Shown here in pieces: positions 28,047 to 36,156 of a stretch of DNA of 64,000 nucleotides. Under the pieces are notes generated by a model. That model was not told where the DNA came from. It did no database searches and was given only the letters and a program-made list of their open reading frames with translations. The translations under genes were made by a program, and so were the position numbers. The DNA is from Pseudomarimonas arenosa (lineage in GTDB: Bacteria; Pseudomonadota; Gammaproteobacteria; Xanthomonadales; Xanthomonadaceae), in the NCBI RefSeq assembly GCF_014841215.1, contig NZ_JACYTR010000002.1:124001-188000 (forward strand), read 5' to 3'. Numbering within the stretch: the stretch's first letter is position 1; each line of letters opens with the position of its first letter.

Positions 28047-28319
28047 GTGACCCGCTACTACGTCATTCATTCCGCTGAGGGATTCGAAGTTCGTCGCGAA
28101 GGACGCCTGAAAGGCGTGCACGCACTACAAGTGCGCGCGCTGCAGGCGGCGAAGTTCATGGCCAGCGTCGAGGCCGCCAAGCTCAACGAGCGCGCCCTGG
28201 TGTATCTCGAAGCTAAGCCTGACCGTTTCGAGCTCGCTGCGAATTTCACGCCAGACGATCCTATTGCCCTACCCTTTGGCGTCCTGCCGGTGGGCGACAG
28301 CCGTGTGCTGGTACGCTGA
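28047..28319 (+). CDS. DUF2188-like small protein, copy 2
   Basis: A 90-residue protein: MTRYYVIHSAEGFEVRREGR, then QVRALQAAKFMASVEAAKLN and ALVYLEAKPDRFEL. The beta-alpha-beta pattern with V-R-R-E-G after the first strand recalls DUF2188, small proteins of unknown role. Start is GTG 28047, supported by TTGGAG 6 bases upstream. It is a paralogue of the gene at 11754 and, unlike that copy, is complete. It lies immediately next to the minus-strand gene ending at 28369 (convergent). Confidence 0.75.
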   Translation: MTRYYVIHSAEGFEVRREGRLKGVHALQVRALQAAKFMASVEAAKLNERALVYLEAKPDRFELAANFTPDDPIALPFGVLPVGDSRVLVR

Positions 28320-28368
28320 GCGGCGAATCCGCGCAGTCTCCTGTTTAGTCACTCCAACAGGCAGACGC

Positions 28369-30042
28369 TCACGGCGTCATGCGTTCCAGCCTTGCCTCGC
28401 GTTGGCCTCGTTCGAGATCGATGGCTACTTCGCCCTGCTCATCCGTCTCAAGCCAAACCACGTGTTCCGTCGCTTGAGGCAGGGACAGGCGGCCCAGCGC
28501 ATCGGTCTTCATCGACCACGGTGGCAGCCCCTTCAACGAGCCGCGCACAGTGAGCATCGCATTCGCTAGGGGAATGCCTTCATCAAGCACCTGGATCTGG
28601 GCGTTGGCGCCCGCCGCGGGCTGCATGGCGACGCGTGAAGGGATACCACCCGCCACCTGCGTGTTCGGTGTATACGCCACGCGCCAAGGCGAGAGCGCCA
28701 TGGCCACGCGATAGGTGCCGGATTCGCTTATCGACACGGCCAATCCCCGCTCGATCGGCAGGAAGTATTCAGCGCTGACATCGGTCCATTCGCCCTCCGA
28801 CTGACGCTGAAGCACAAATATCGGATAGGCGCTGTCTTGCTCGCCAACGGGGTTCGGTCCTAAAGCACTCAAGTCCACTTCGATCCAATGGAGAGGAGCA
28901 AGCGCGATCGTTTTTTCCAGGCGTGGCGTCGGCTCGATCAGAATCGGATCGGTTTCGATGTTGACCTCAAATGGAACGCGCTCTGCGTATGTCGGTCGCC
29001 CCGTGGCATCAGGAGAAATCATGAGGGTGAAACGCTGAGGTCGGCGCCGATCAAGTTCGACAAAGGTTGCCCTACCCAGCGAATTGATGACCCTTTCCAC
29101 GAGTCCGCGATCGCCGGCCCACTCCACTCGTGCGTCAGGAATGGGGGCTTGCGTCTCCGCATCGACGACTCGCAGGTCGAGATCAAACGCGAGTCTACTG
29201 GCCACCCACTGAGCCTGTTCATCCAGCACAACGTCGGTAATCGCGCCCGGGTGCAGCAGCACCTCCACGCGACGCGCAGGAATGCCATTCACTAGAAACT
29301 GGACGTCCATCGGCTGCGCTTCCAACGGTCGCAGGACCGTGACCACATCAGCGGGAATGGGCGTCTCGGAGAAGGCTTCCAGAACATCCGGCGCGAACTG
29401 CCGTTGAAGCGTTTGCCAAGCAATACCGTCGGGCGTGTCACTGCGCCGACGTAGTAGCACCGATACTCGGCTGTCATCCACCACCTCACGTTGGATCCGC
29501 ACGCCTGCCCCGACGATTGGTTGAATGGCCGCCGGCGGTGCAGACACAACGAATCGATGGGCGTAGTAGCGCAGGCCGTCGCTGCCGCGCGCGCGCACCC
29601 AGACCCCGTCCGCCGGCGGCAACGCCACAGGCCCGACGCGCACGGCGCCGTCGGACTGCCGAACGGCCGGCACCGCCCGCCACGATTCGACGTTCGCGAG
29701 GTCTTCGAAGTCATCCGCGCGCGCCTCGGCCGCAGCCTCGTCAAGTAAGGCGTCGTGCCGCGCGGCGTCCTCGGGTGAGACAAACGCTAAGCCGATCTCG
29801 ACGCTGGCGGGCAACGCCTCGATGCCACCGTCCGGAAGCAGGAGCGTCGAGAACGGCCCGCCGGTCGCCTGCTCCTGTGGCGAAGGGAGGACCGGCGCGT
29901 CGCCGACCGGCGCGGGTGTGGTCGCCGCCGGTGCCGCCTCGACCGCGGCCGGCACGGGGCGCTCGGGTGCGGAGCGCCAGGTCGCCCACACGATTAAGCC
30001 GAGCGCGATCAACGTCGCGCTGGCCCACCCACCTCGCCTCAC
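28369..30042 (-). CDS. Membrane-anchored or exported carboxypeptidase-regulatory-like protein
   Basis: A 557-residue protein. Residues ~5-22 (GWASATLIALGLIVWATW) are a single N-terminal hydrophobic segment, then an Ala/Pro-rich linker, so the rest probably lies in the periplasm. The mature part is beta-rich, with segments like FDLDLRVVDAETQAPIPDARV and LLHPGAITDVVLDEQ and, near the end, IQVLDEGIPLANAMLTVRGS with TDALGRLSLPQA: the pattern of carboxypeptidase-regulatory-like (Ig-type) domains. It starts 4 bases after the secreted nuclease-like gene, so the two form an operon. Function unknown. Confidence 0.6.
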   Translation of the reverse strand: MRRGGWASATLIALGLIVWATWRSAPERPVPAAVEAAPAATTPAPVGDAPVLPSPQEQATGGPFSTLLLPDGGIEALPASVEIGLAFVSPEDAARHDALLDEAAAEARADDFEDLANVESWRAVPAVRQSDGAVRVGPVALPPADGVWVRARGSDGLRYYAHRFVVSAPPAAIQPIVGAGVRIQREVVDDSRVSVLLRRRSDTPDGIAWQTLQRQFAPDVLEAFSETPIPADVVTVLRPLEAQPMDVQFLVNGIPARRVEVLLHPGAITDVVLDEQAQWVASRLAFDLDLRVVDAETQAPIPDARVEWAGDRGLVERVINSLGRATFVELDRRRPQRFTLMISPDATGRPTYAERVPFEVNIETDPILIEPTPRLEKTIALAPLHWIEVDLSALGPNPVGEQDSAYPIFVLQRQSEGEWTDVSAEYFLPIERGLAVSISESGTYRVAMALSPWRVAYTPNTQVAGGIPSRVAMQPAAGANAQIQVLDEGIPLANAMLTVRGSLKGLPPWSMKTDALGRLSLPQATEHVVWLETDEQGEVAIDLERGQREARLERMTP

Positions 30043-30046
30043 GCGA

Positions 30047-30901
30047 TTAGTCCGTGTCGGAGGACGAGTAGAACTGCGCCCAGATCGGCGCGTGATCCGA
30101 CAGATCGCGCATGACGCACATATTGGCGATGTAGTCGCGGCCCGAACTCGAGTACTCCGTCACGTAGCTCGACTGAAAAAAGAAGTGATCGTAGGGGCTG
30201 GCGAACTGACAGCTCGTGTTGATGGACGTCAGGTCGTTGACCTTGTGGCTCACCGCCGGCGAGAGGCCGGTCAGTGTGTTCCACCACGGCGAGGTGGCAT
30301 CGCGATTGGTATCGCCCAGCAAGATCACGTCTTGATCGCTGCTGCTGCCGTTTTGAATCGACGAGAACACGGTCGCGATGTCGGCGATTTCCTGCTGACG
30401 CTCCGCCGTGGTGCCAAACACCGCATGCCAGTTGATGAACGTGTAGTCGGCGCCGGTTTGAATGTGGCGCACCTTGACGATTTGCGGCTCGCGCTCGAAC
30501 TTGTCGCCAACATCGCTCCACACGTATTCGGAGAGCAGCTGCACGCGATCGGTGCGGTAAAACACCGCGTAGCGTTCCTTGTAGGAACTGCGGCCGATCG
30601 GCGCGGTGACGCGGTACGCCCAGGTTTGGCCGCTGGCCGCATTGAGTGCGGACGCAATGTTGGCCGCCGCGGTGTCGTACATCACTTCTTGCGCAAAGAT
30701 CAGGTCCACGCCGTTGGTCGAACTCGACGACGACCCGAACTGCTTCCAGGCCTGGTTGGCGTAGCCAGGCCAATCGGTCGATCCGCTCCACCCCGAGTGC
30801 AGGGTGTTCCAACTCATCACGCGCAAGTACGATCCGGCCGACGCGGTCCCCACCACGCCTGCCAGCACCAGCGCCACGCCCACTCGCAACACTGCCTTCA
30901 T
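30047..30901 (-). CDS. Secreted endonuclease/exonuclease/phosphatase (DNase I-like) protein
   Basis: A 284-residue exported protein: signal peptide to about residue 22 (KAVLRVGVALVLAGVVGTAS), then the EEP fold. Motifs of the family are visible: LRVMSWNTLHSG at the start (Asn of the metal/active site), LIFAQEVMYD (catalytic Glu), VILLGDTNRDA (GDxN), and LSDHAPIWAQF (S-D-H). These suffice for a metal-dependent phosphodiesterase, DNase I- or sphingomyelinase-like. ATG 30901 is favoured over GTG 30910 because GGGGAG lies 8 bases before it. It is co-transcribed with the 557-residue protein. Substrate unknown; extracellular DNA or phospholipid are possible. Confidence 0.82.
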   Translation of the reverse strand: MKAVLRVGVALVLAGVVGTASAGSYLRVMSWNTLHSGWSGSTDWPGYANQAWKQFGSSSSSTNGVDLIFAQEVMYDTAAANIASALNAASGQTWAYRVTAPIGRSSYKERYAVFYRTDRVQLLSEYVWSDVGDKFEREPQIVKVRHIQTGADYTFINWHAVFGTTAERQQEIADIATVFSSIQNGSSSDQDVILLGDTNRDATSPWWNTLTGLSPAVSHKVNDLTSINTSCQFASPYDHFFFQSSYVTEYSSSGRDYIANMCVMRDLSDHAPIWAQFYSSSDTD

Positions 30902-31098
30902 TGAATTCACTCCCCAGAGAAGTGCCCCATGGCGGGGCGAGTGTACGACGGCTTCATGACGGAATGGCGCGTCGACCCGACCGTCTGACGGGAGGCATCA
31001 CACCCCTGGCAGCGCCCTTCAACAGGCCGCGGAGTGTGCACCTACCCTGCCGCGTGTCCTAAGCTGTCGGCCCCCACGTTGCAGACAGCGCGCTCGTC

Positions 31099-31527
31099 AT
31101 GCCGAAACGGATCATTGGCCTCTTGGCCGCCGCCTGGATGTCCAGCACTTCGATTGTCGCGGCGGAGGCGAAAACGCCTCCCTCAGAGGCCCCCCGGTCC
31201 TGCAGTGATCGGTGGGCGTCACCGCCCGCCCCACCGCGCTATCCGCCGCTCGCGGTGCGCGATAACCACGAAGGCAACGTCACGATTGCGTTTGTGCTCG
31301 ACGAATCAGGCCATGCCTCGGATCACCGTATCACCGCGTCGAGCCAGTCGCCCCATCTTGATCAGGCGGCTTGGGACGCCGTGTTTGCCCTGCAATTCAA
31401 GCCAAGTCCCACCCAGCGCGACTGCGAGCATACCGTGCAGTTTTGCTTCAATCGCCCGGACAGCCGCTGCGGCAATTCCACGCCGCCAATTCGATACGCG
31501 ACACCGGAACAAAAGCCGCGTCAATAA
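31099..31527 (+). CDS. Secreted protein with TonB C-terminal domain
   Basis: A 142-residue exported protein. The signal peptide (MPKRIIGLLAAAWMSSTSIV) is followed by a TonB-type C-terminal domain: RYPPLAVRDNHEGNVTIAFV, then LDESGHASDHRITASSQ and LDQAAWDAVFALQF, the usual pattern of energy transducer TonB family proteins. It lacks the Pro-rich linker and transmembrane anchor of true TonB, so it is a periplasmic member. Two Cys pairs may form disulfides. It stands alone upstream of the EVE-HNH gene. Confidence 0.75.
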   Translation: MPKRIIGLLAAAWMSSTSIVAAEAKTPPSEAPRSCSDRWASPPAPPRYPPLAVRDNHEGNVTIAFVLDESGHASDHRITASSQSPHLDQAAWDAVFALQFKPSPTQRDCEHTVQFCFNRPDSRCGNSTPPIRYATPEQKPRQ

Positions 31528-31567
31528 GGCGGCCGGCCGGATGTTGAACCCCATGTTGGGAGCAGGC

Positions 31568-32509
31568 ATGCGCCATTGGTGGGTAAATCAAAATCAGACG
31601 TACCGAAGCGAAGTACCCGGCGGGTTTCTGTGGTCACCAAAGACGCGCGCCGACGGGGCTCGAAATCACTTCTACGAGAACATGCGAGAGGTTGCCCCCG
31701 GCGATGTCGTGTTCTCCTTCTGCGACACGCGCATCAAGGCGATCGGACTCGCCGTCGGTCGCGCCGAGTCGTCGCCGAAACCCGACTTCGGTGGCGCCGG
31801 TTCGACATGGGCGTCCGAAGGGTGGTTGGTGCCGGTGGAGTTTGAGGAATTTGGCCACCCCATCCGACCCAAAGACCACATCGAAGCGCTGCGACCGCAC
31901 CTGCCCGGCAAGTACTCCCCGCTCCAACACTCAGGCGACGGCCTTCAGTCGGTGTACCTCACGGAACTGCCTCCGCCCCTGGCGACCGCGCTCATCGCCG
32001 TCATCGGCGAGGCATACGCGAGTTCACTGACCATCCTCCAATCGAAGATCGACGCCGAAGGCAGCGATGATGAGTTTCGCCACGCGGAGGCGATGAGCGG
32101 GCGCACGGATATTGGCGAGACCTCCAAACGCCAGCTTCTCCTCGCCCGCCGAGGTCAGGGGGTGTTCAAGGCCAATGTGCGCCTCAACGAAACACGATGC
32201 CGGGTCACCGGCGTAAACGACCCGCGCCACCTGCGCGCCAGCCACATCAAACCGTGGCGCGCGTGCGATGACGTCGAGAAATTGGACGGGTGTAACGGCC
32301 TGTTATTGGCACCGCATATCGATCACTTGTTTGATCAAGGGTTTATTTCGTTTGCCGACGAAGGGAAGCTGCTCATTTCACCGCGGTTGGATCGATCGAT
32401 CCTCACACGTTGGAGCATCCCCGGCACATGGAACGCAGGCCCCTTCAATGACCGACAGCACGCCTACCTTCACTATCATCGAAACCATGTGTTCAAGCAC
32501 GGCGGCTGA
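31568..32509 (+). CDS. EVE-like domain fused to HNH endonuclease, candidate modification-dependent restriction enzyme
   Basis: A 313-residue protein. Residues 1-~130 (MRHWWVNQNQTYRSEVPGGF, LWSPKTRADGARNHFYENMR, PGDVVFSFCDTRIKAIGLAV) form an EVE/PUA-like domain, a fold that binds modified bases. Residues ~200-300 are an HNH nuclease: CRVTGVNDPRHLRASHIKPW, then LDGCNGLLLAPHIDHLFDQG and ISFADEGKLLIS, the usual HNH_2 motif. The start ATG 31568 follows GGGAG by 6 bases; earlier in-frame ATGs are less well placed. Such EVE-HNH fusions are type IV-like restriction candidates. It may be single-gene, as no partner is adjacent. Confidence 0.85.
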   Translation: MRHWWVNQNQTYRSEVPGGFLWSPKTRADGARNHFYENMREVAPGDVVFSFCDTRIKAIGLAVGRAESSPKPDFGGAGSTWASEGWLVPVEFEEFGHPIRPKDHIEALRPHLPGKYSPLQHSGDGLQSVYLTELPPPLATALIAVIGEAYASSLTILQSKIDAEGSDDEFRHAEAMSGRTDIGETSKRQLLLARRGQGVFKANVRLNETRCRVTGVNDPRHLRASHIKPWRACDDVEKLDGCNGLLLAPHIDHLFDQGFISFADEGKLLISPRLDRSILTRWSIPGTWNAGPFNDRQHAYLHYHRNHVFKHGG

Positions 32510-33201
32510 ACCGCCCACTCTCCGGCGAGCGCAGGCCGAGCCACTTAACGGGCCTTGGGTGTCGGAAGGTTTGGCCCGCCGCAGAGCGAACATGGGTAGA
32601 CACGCGTGATCACCCGAGAAGCGCTCTACGACCTGGTGTGGTCGATGCCGATGACGAAGGTTGCCGCTCAGTTCAAGGTCTCCGGCAGCTACATGGCGCG
32701 CGTCTGCAGCGTGCTCAAGGTCCCCCGACCCGAGCGCGGCTACTGGGCGAAATTGGCCGTCGGCCGGGCGCCCAAGCAGCCGCCTCTACCCCCTCCGTTG
32801 CCCGGGGATCCGGAAACCTGGTCGCTGACCGGCACCCTGCCCACGCCGCCCAAGCCCCGCCCCCGCCCGGCGGTGATCCCGAGGCCCCCAACGCCCGCGC
32901 CAGTACGACAGCGCCAGATCACGGGCACGCATCCCTTGATCCAGGGCGCCAAGGCCCATTGCCTCAACAGTCGCCCGGTCGACGACGATGGGTACTTGCG
33001 GCCGTACAAGAAACTCCTGGTCGACCTCCACGCCTCGCGGTCTGGGCTCGACAAGGCCCTCGCCTTCGGGAACGACCTGTTCAATGCCCTGGAGTCGGCC
33101 GGCCACCGCGTGGTCATGGCGGCGTTTGATTCGGGCTTTAGCCGTCGGCGCCTATCCGAAAAAGAAGCGACCCCGAACCTGCCGGATCGTAAGCTTCCCC
33201 G

Positions 33202-34023
33202 TCAAGCGAACACTTCTAAAGTAGAACTCCTGACGTGTTGACGATATTCGCTGGGCGTCATGTCGCCCAGTGAGTCATGTGGTCGCTCTTCGTTGTACTC
33301 GATCATCCACCACCACGCGGCTTCGCGTACGTCATCGATCCGTTGGAACAGGTGCTGGTCGAGCACTTCCTCGCGAAATGTCCGGTTAAAACGTTCGATG
33401 TAGGCGTTCTGGTTGGGCTTGCCTGGCTGGATGTACTGAATGGCCATGCCATTGGCTTTTGCCCACTGCACGAATGCTTCGCCTAGGAACTCAGGGCCGT
33501 TGTCGGTACGCAGCACCTGAGGCAGTCCATGATGCTCTTTGAGGTGCTCAAAAATGCGGACGAGCCGTAGCGACGAAATCGACGTGTCGACTTCGATGTG
33601 CAGCGCTTCCCTATTGAAGTCGTCGACCACATTGAACGTGCGGAATCGTCTGCCGCAGGCCAACGCGTCAGCCATGAAGTCCGCCGACCACACCGTGTCG
33701 GGAAGTCGCGGCACGTAGAGCGGGACCCGCTCGCGCTTGGGAAGACGACGCTTGGTCGCACGACGCAAGTTGAGTTTCATTGCTCTGTACACTCGATAGA
33801 TGCGTTTGTGGTTCCATTCCGGGTGAAGCCGCCGAAGCAGCTTGCGGCACTTCCAAAAGCCGCGCGCCGGGCGCTCTTCGACCAGTTTTGCTAGCGCCGC
33901 AATGATCTCGGCATCGCGCACAGTCCAGTCGAGTGGCGGTTCATACCAAGCCGTTCGTGACAGGCCGACGCAGTCGCAGGCACGACGCAAAGGGCGCTGA
34001 TGGTTCTCAACCAGGAACCGCAC
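33202..34023 (-). CDS. IS407-group transposase OrfB
   Basis: The 273-residue catalytic part. The DDE core is complete: D in VWSADFMADALACG, D in VLRTDNGPEFLGEA, and E in NAYIERFNRTFREE, 35 residues after the second Asp. It begins with the typical join FLVENHQRPLRRACDCVGLS. A run of seven A's (gcAAAAAAACtg on the coding strand) at the end of orfA is a good slippery site for -1 frameshifting that makes the OrfAB fusion. Confidence 0.9.
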   Translation of the reverse strand: MRFLVENHQRPLRRACDCVGLSRTAWYEPPLDWTVRDAEIIAALAKLVEERPARGFWKCRKLLRRLHPEWNHKRIYRVYRAMKLNLRRATKRRLPKRERVPLYVPRLPDTVWSADFMADALACGRRFRTFNVVDDFNREALHIEVDTSISSLRLVRIFEHLKEHHGLPQVLRTDNGPEFLGEAFVQWAKANGMAIQYIQPGKPNQNAYIERFNRTFREEVLDQHLFQRIDDVREAAWWWMIEYNEERPHDSLGDMTPSEYRQHVRSSTLEVFA

Positions 34024-34046
34024 CGCCTCACGCCGCTGCGCCGGCC

Positions 34047-34313
34047 CTACAGTTTTTTTGCGATCAGATCCTTCATCGCTGCGTTGTCCAGCGCCAGCTC
34101 GGAATACATCCGCTTGAGCCGCGCATTCTCAGCTTCCAACTCCTTGACGCGCTTCAGATCTGAGGCGTCCATCCCACCGTACTTCGATTTCCACACGTAG
34201 TAGGTCGCCTGACTGATTCCGGCTTGCCGGCACAGGTCTTTGACCGGAATGCCCGCGTCAGCCTGCTTCAAGATCGAAACAATCTGGGTTTCGGTAAATC
34301 GTGACTTCTTCAT
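34047..34313 (-). CDS. IS407-group OrfA
   Basis: An 88-residue DNA-binding protein: MKKSRFTETQIVSILKQADA is the signature start of the IS407 group. The HTH continues with VKDLCRQAGISQATYYVWKS, then a coiled coil (LKRVKELEAENARLKRMYSE) ends at LIAKKL. The last codons include the A-rich slip site for orfB. Confidence 0.9.
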   Translation of the reverse strand: MKKSRFTETQIVSILKQADAGIPVKDLCRQAGISQATYYVWKSKYGGMDASDLKRVKELEAENARLKRMYSELALDNAAMKDLIAKKL

Positions 34314-35163
34314 CTGAACCTCCTGGCTGCAAAGATGCCAGAAAGTTCTACTTCTCAGGTGTGCGGAATCAGGGGAAGCTTACGGGATGACCGTGACGAC
34401 CGGTTCGATTTCCACCGTCGCTGGGCCCCGAACCGTCCGACGCTCGTGTACATGCACGATGTGGCCTTTGGACTGACGATCGTGGAAATGAGCGAGTCGG
34501 TCCGCGCGCGCTATGTCGACGGCCGCTACGTGCGTGACACGGTGCTCACCTCGCCCAGGTCGTCGCGCGCCCGGTTCGATGACTGGACCACGATGCGCGA
34601 TTTCCCCTCGGGGCGGCTCCGCTTGGCGGTCTACGCGCCGCACTATGACGTGGCGTGGACCACCACGTTTGACGAAACCAAAACCCGGTCGCTGACCACC
34701 GACATTCGCCGCATCATCCGATCACTCGAGGACGCCACCCCAGTGGTGCTGAAGAAAATCGACGAGGCGGCGGAGCGGCGCGAGCGCTGGCGACAAGAGC
34801 GGTTGATCGAAGCGGAACGCCAGCGCCGCGAAGCCGACCAGCGCGCCGAGGCCCAATCGATCAAAGACAGCCACGCGCAGCTTGAACAGGTCATTCAAGC
34901 GTGGGCCAAGGCGACGTCGTTGGAGCAGTTTTTTCGCGGCGTCGAGCAGCGCGCGAGCGACTTGCCGGCGGCGGAGCGGGAGACCGTGGACGAGCGCCTT
35001 CGTCTCGCGCGCGACTTCATTGGCACACAAGATCCACTCGCCTTTTTTCTGGAGTGGAAGACGCCACGCGAACGGTATGTGCCGTTAGCGGCGCGAGGCT
35101 CGACGGAGGACTGGTCCAACGAGTGAGGCGGACCCTGCCCTCGTCACTAAACACCCAGCTCCC

Positions 35164-35673
35164 CTATCGACAACCCACTGCCGCGGGCGTGACTTGCCAG
35201 CAGTTCTGCACGCCGCCGCCGGGACAATGCCAGTGGTTCGTCTGCGCCGTGATGTTTTTCAAGGCACCGTCCTCGGCCTGGTAGAGCAATGTGCCCTGCA
35301 GGCAGCGGTAGCCCGCCGGGAGTGCGCGAATGCCGGGCGTGGTGGACGCCGGGGCGGCGGCCCGGGACGCGGCCACAGCACGCGAGTGGGCGGCTTGGCG
35401 GGCGGCCTCTGCTTGCCGTTGGCGCGCTGCCGCCGCCTGCAGTCCCAAGGGATCGGCGCCGGGTTTGGTGATCTCCTGCATCTCGCGCAAGAACATCTCC
35501 ATCGCCACGCGCTGTTGATAGGCCTCAAACGCGCGCCAGACAAACAAGGCGATCAGAATGCCGCCGGCGATTTTCCACATCAGCCAGGGATCGCTGACCG
35601 GCGGTGCGGGAACCGGCCGTTCAGGCGGGGGCGCGGGGGTGGACGAATCGAGCCGGTCACCGTGCCAGGGCAT
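35164..35673 (-). CDS. Small single-pass membrane protein of unknown function
   Basis: A 169-residue protein. ATG 35673 is chosen because GGAGG lies 5-6 bases before it. It has a Pro-rich cytoplasmic start (STPAPPPERPVPAPPVSD), one transmembrane helix (WKIAGGILIALFVWRAFEAY), an Ala/Arg-rich coiled region (LQAAAARQRQAEAARQAAHS) and a C-terminal part with paired Cys (YRCLQGTLLYQAEDGALKNI; HWHCPGGGVQNCW). The C-terminal domain would lie in the periplasm. Similar small membrane proteins occur widely in Xanthomonadales, but I cannot assign a function. Confidence 0.6.
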   Translation of the reverse strand: MPWHGDRLDSSTPAPPPERPVPAPPVSDPWLMWKIAGGILIALFVWRAFEAYQQRVAMEMFLREMQEITKPGADPLGLQAAAARQRQAEAARQAAHSRAVAASRAAAPASTTPGIRALPAGYRCLQGTLLYQAEDGALKNITAQTNHWHCPGGGVQNCWQVTPAAVGCR

Positions 35674-35777
35674 GCCTACCTCCAAGACAATCGACGGCGT
35701 CAGCATACGCGCCGCGCGGGACGCCGCGGCAGTGAACTAGGTCACTTGGACGGCGCCGCGCCGGGGGCATGCGCGTC

Positions 35778-36122
35778 CTACGCAGCGGCCGGATCCCCGA
35801 GCACCTGCTGTTGAATCCGAAACAGTTCGTCGCGGCTCACTTCGCGGATCTCGAACAGCGGCGATCTCAGCACCGCGTTGACGGCGCTGAGCGCCGGTCC
35901 GTTCACCGGTTCGATCGTAAGGCGCTGCGCCGACTCGTCGTACTGCAGGGAGGGGTACTGAGCAATCAGGGCTTTCAGAATATCGGGCGTGGCGCTGAGG
36001 TCGGCGAGCGTGCCGTCCAACACGATCGGCTCGGGGTCTGCCCACTCGTCCTGGTCACCGCGAGGCAGAATGAGCAGGGGTTTTCCTGACACATAGGCAC
36101 TCAACATCCACTTGGGCCGCAT
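35778..36122 (-). CDS. Unknown 114-residue protein next to the recombinase operon
   Basis: A 114-residue protein starting MRPKWMLSAYVSGKPLLILP and ending LFRIQQQVLGDPAAA, with no known motif. It is 34 bases downstream of the 478-residue recombinase stop, on the same strand, and so may be read through from that operon or may be island cargo. No signal peptide or membrane segment. Confidence 0.5.
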   Translation of the reverse strand: MRPKWMLSAYVSGKPLLILPRGDQDEWADPEPIVLDGTLADLSATPDILKALIAQYPSLQYDESAQRLTIEPVNGPALSAVNAVLRSPLFEIREVSRDELFRIQQQVLGDPAAA

Positions 36123-36156
36123 CCGAGGTCTGAGTACTCCTCAAGCCCCTTCGAGA

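Larger units (their letters stand above)
33188..34384 (-). mobile_element. IS3-family insertion sequence, IS407-like group
   Basis: A 1,197-bp element. The ends share CGTAAGCTTCCCC in inverted orientation (from 33188 inward and up to 34384), with further matching inside (AAGTAGAACT). It is flanked by GGAT at 33184-33187 and 34385-34388, a 4-bp target duplication, which is the size known for the IS407 group. It carries orfA and orfB on the minus strand. It splits a 439-residue gene that is restored in frame without it. Confidence 0.88.
32606..35126 (+). pseudogene. Helix-turn-helix-containing gene interrupted by an IS3-family element
   Basis: The 5' part (32606-33187) begins MITREALYDLVWSMPMTKVA, a helix-turn-helix (VAAQFKVSGSYMARVCSVLK) that is common in island-borne unknown proteins, and has a long Pro-rich linker. 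The 3' part (34389-35126) includes DFHRRWAPNRPTLVYMHDVA and a charged coiled coil (RRERWRQERLIEAERQRREA). When the IS and one GGAT copy are removed, the frame joins (LPD to DRDD) to give 439 residues with no shift. The protein is broken by the insertion. I do not know its function. Confidence 0.75.
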
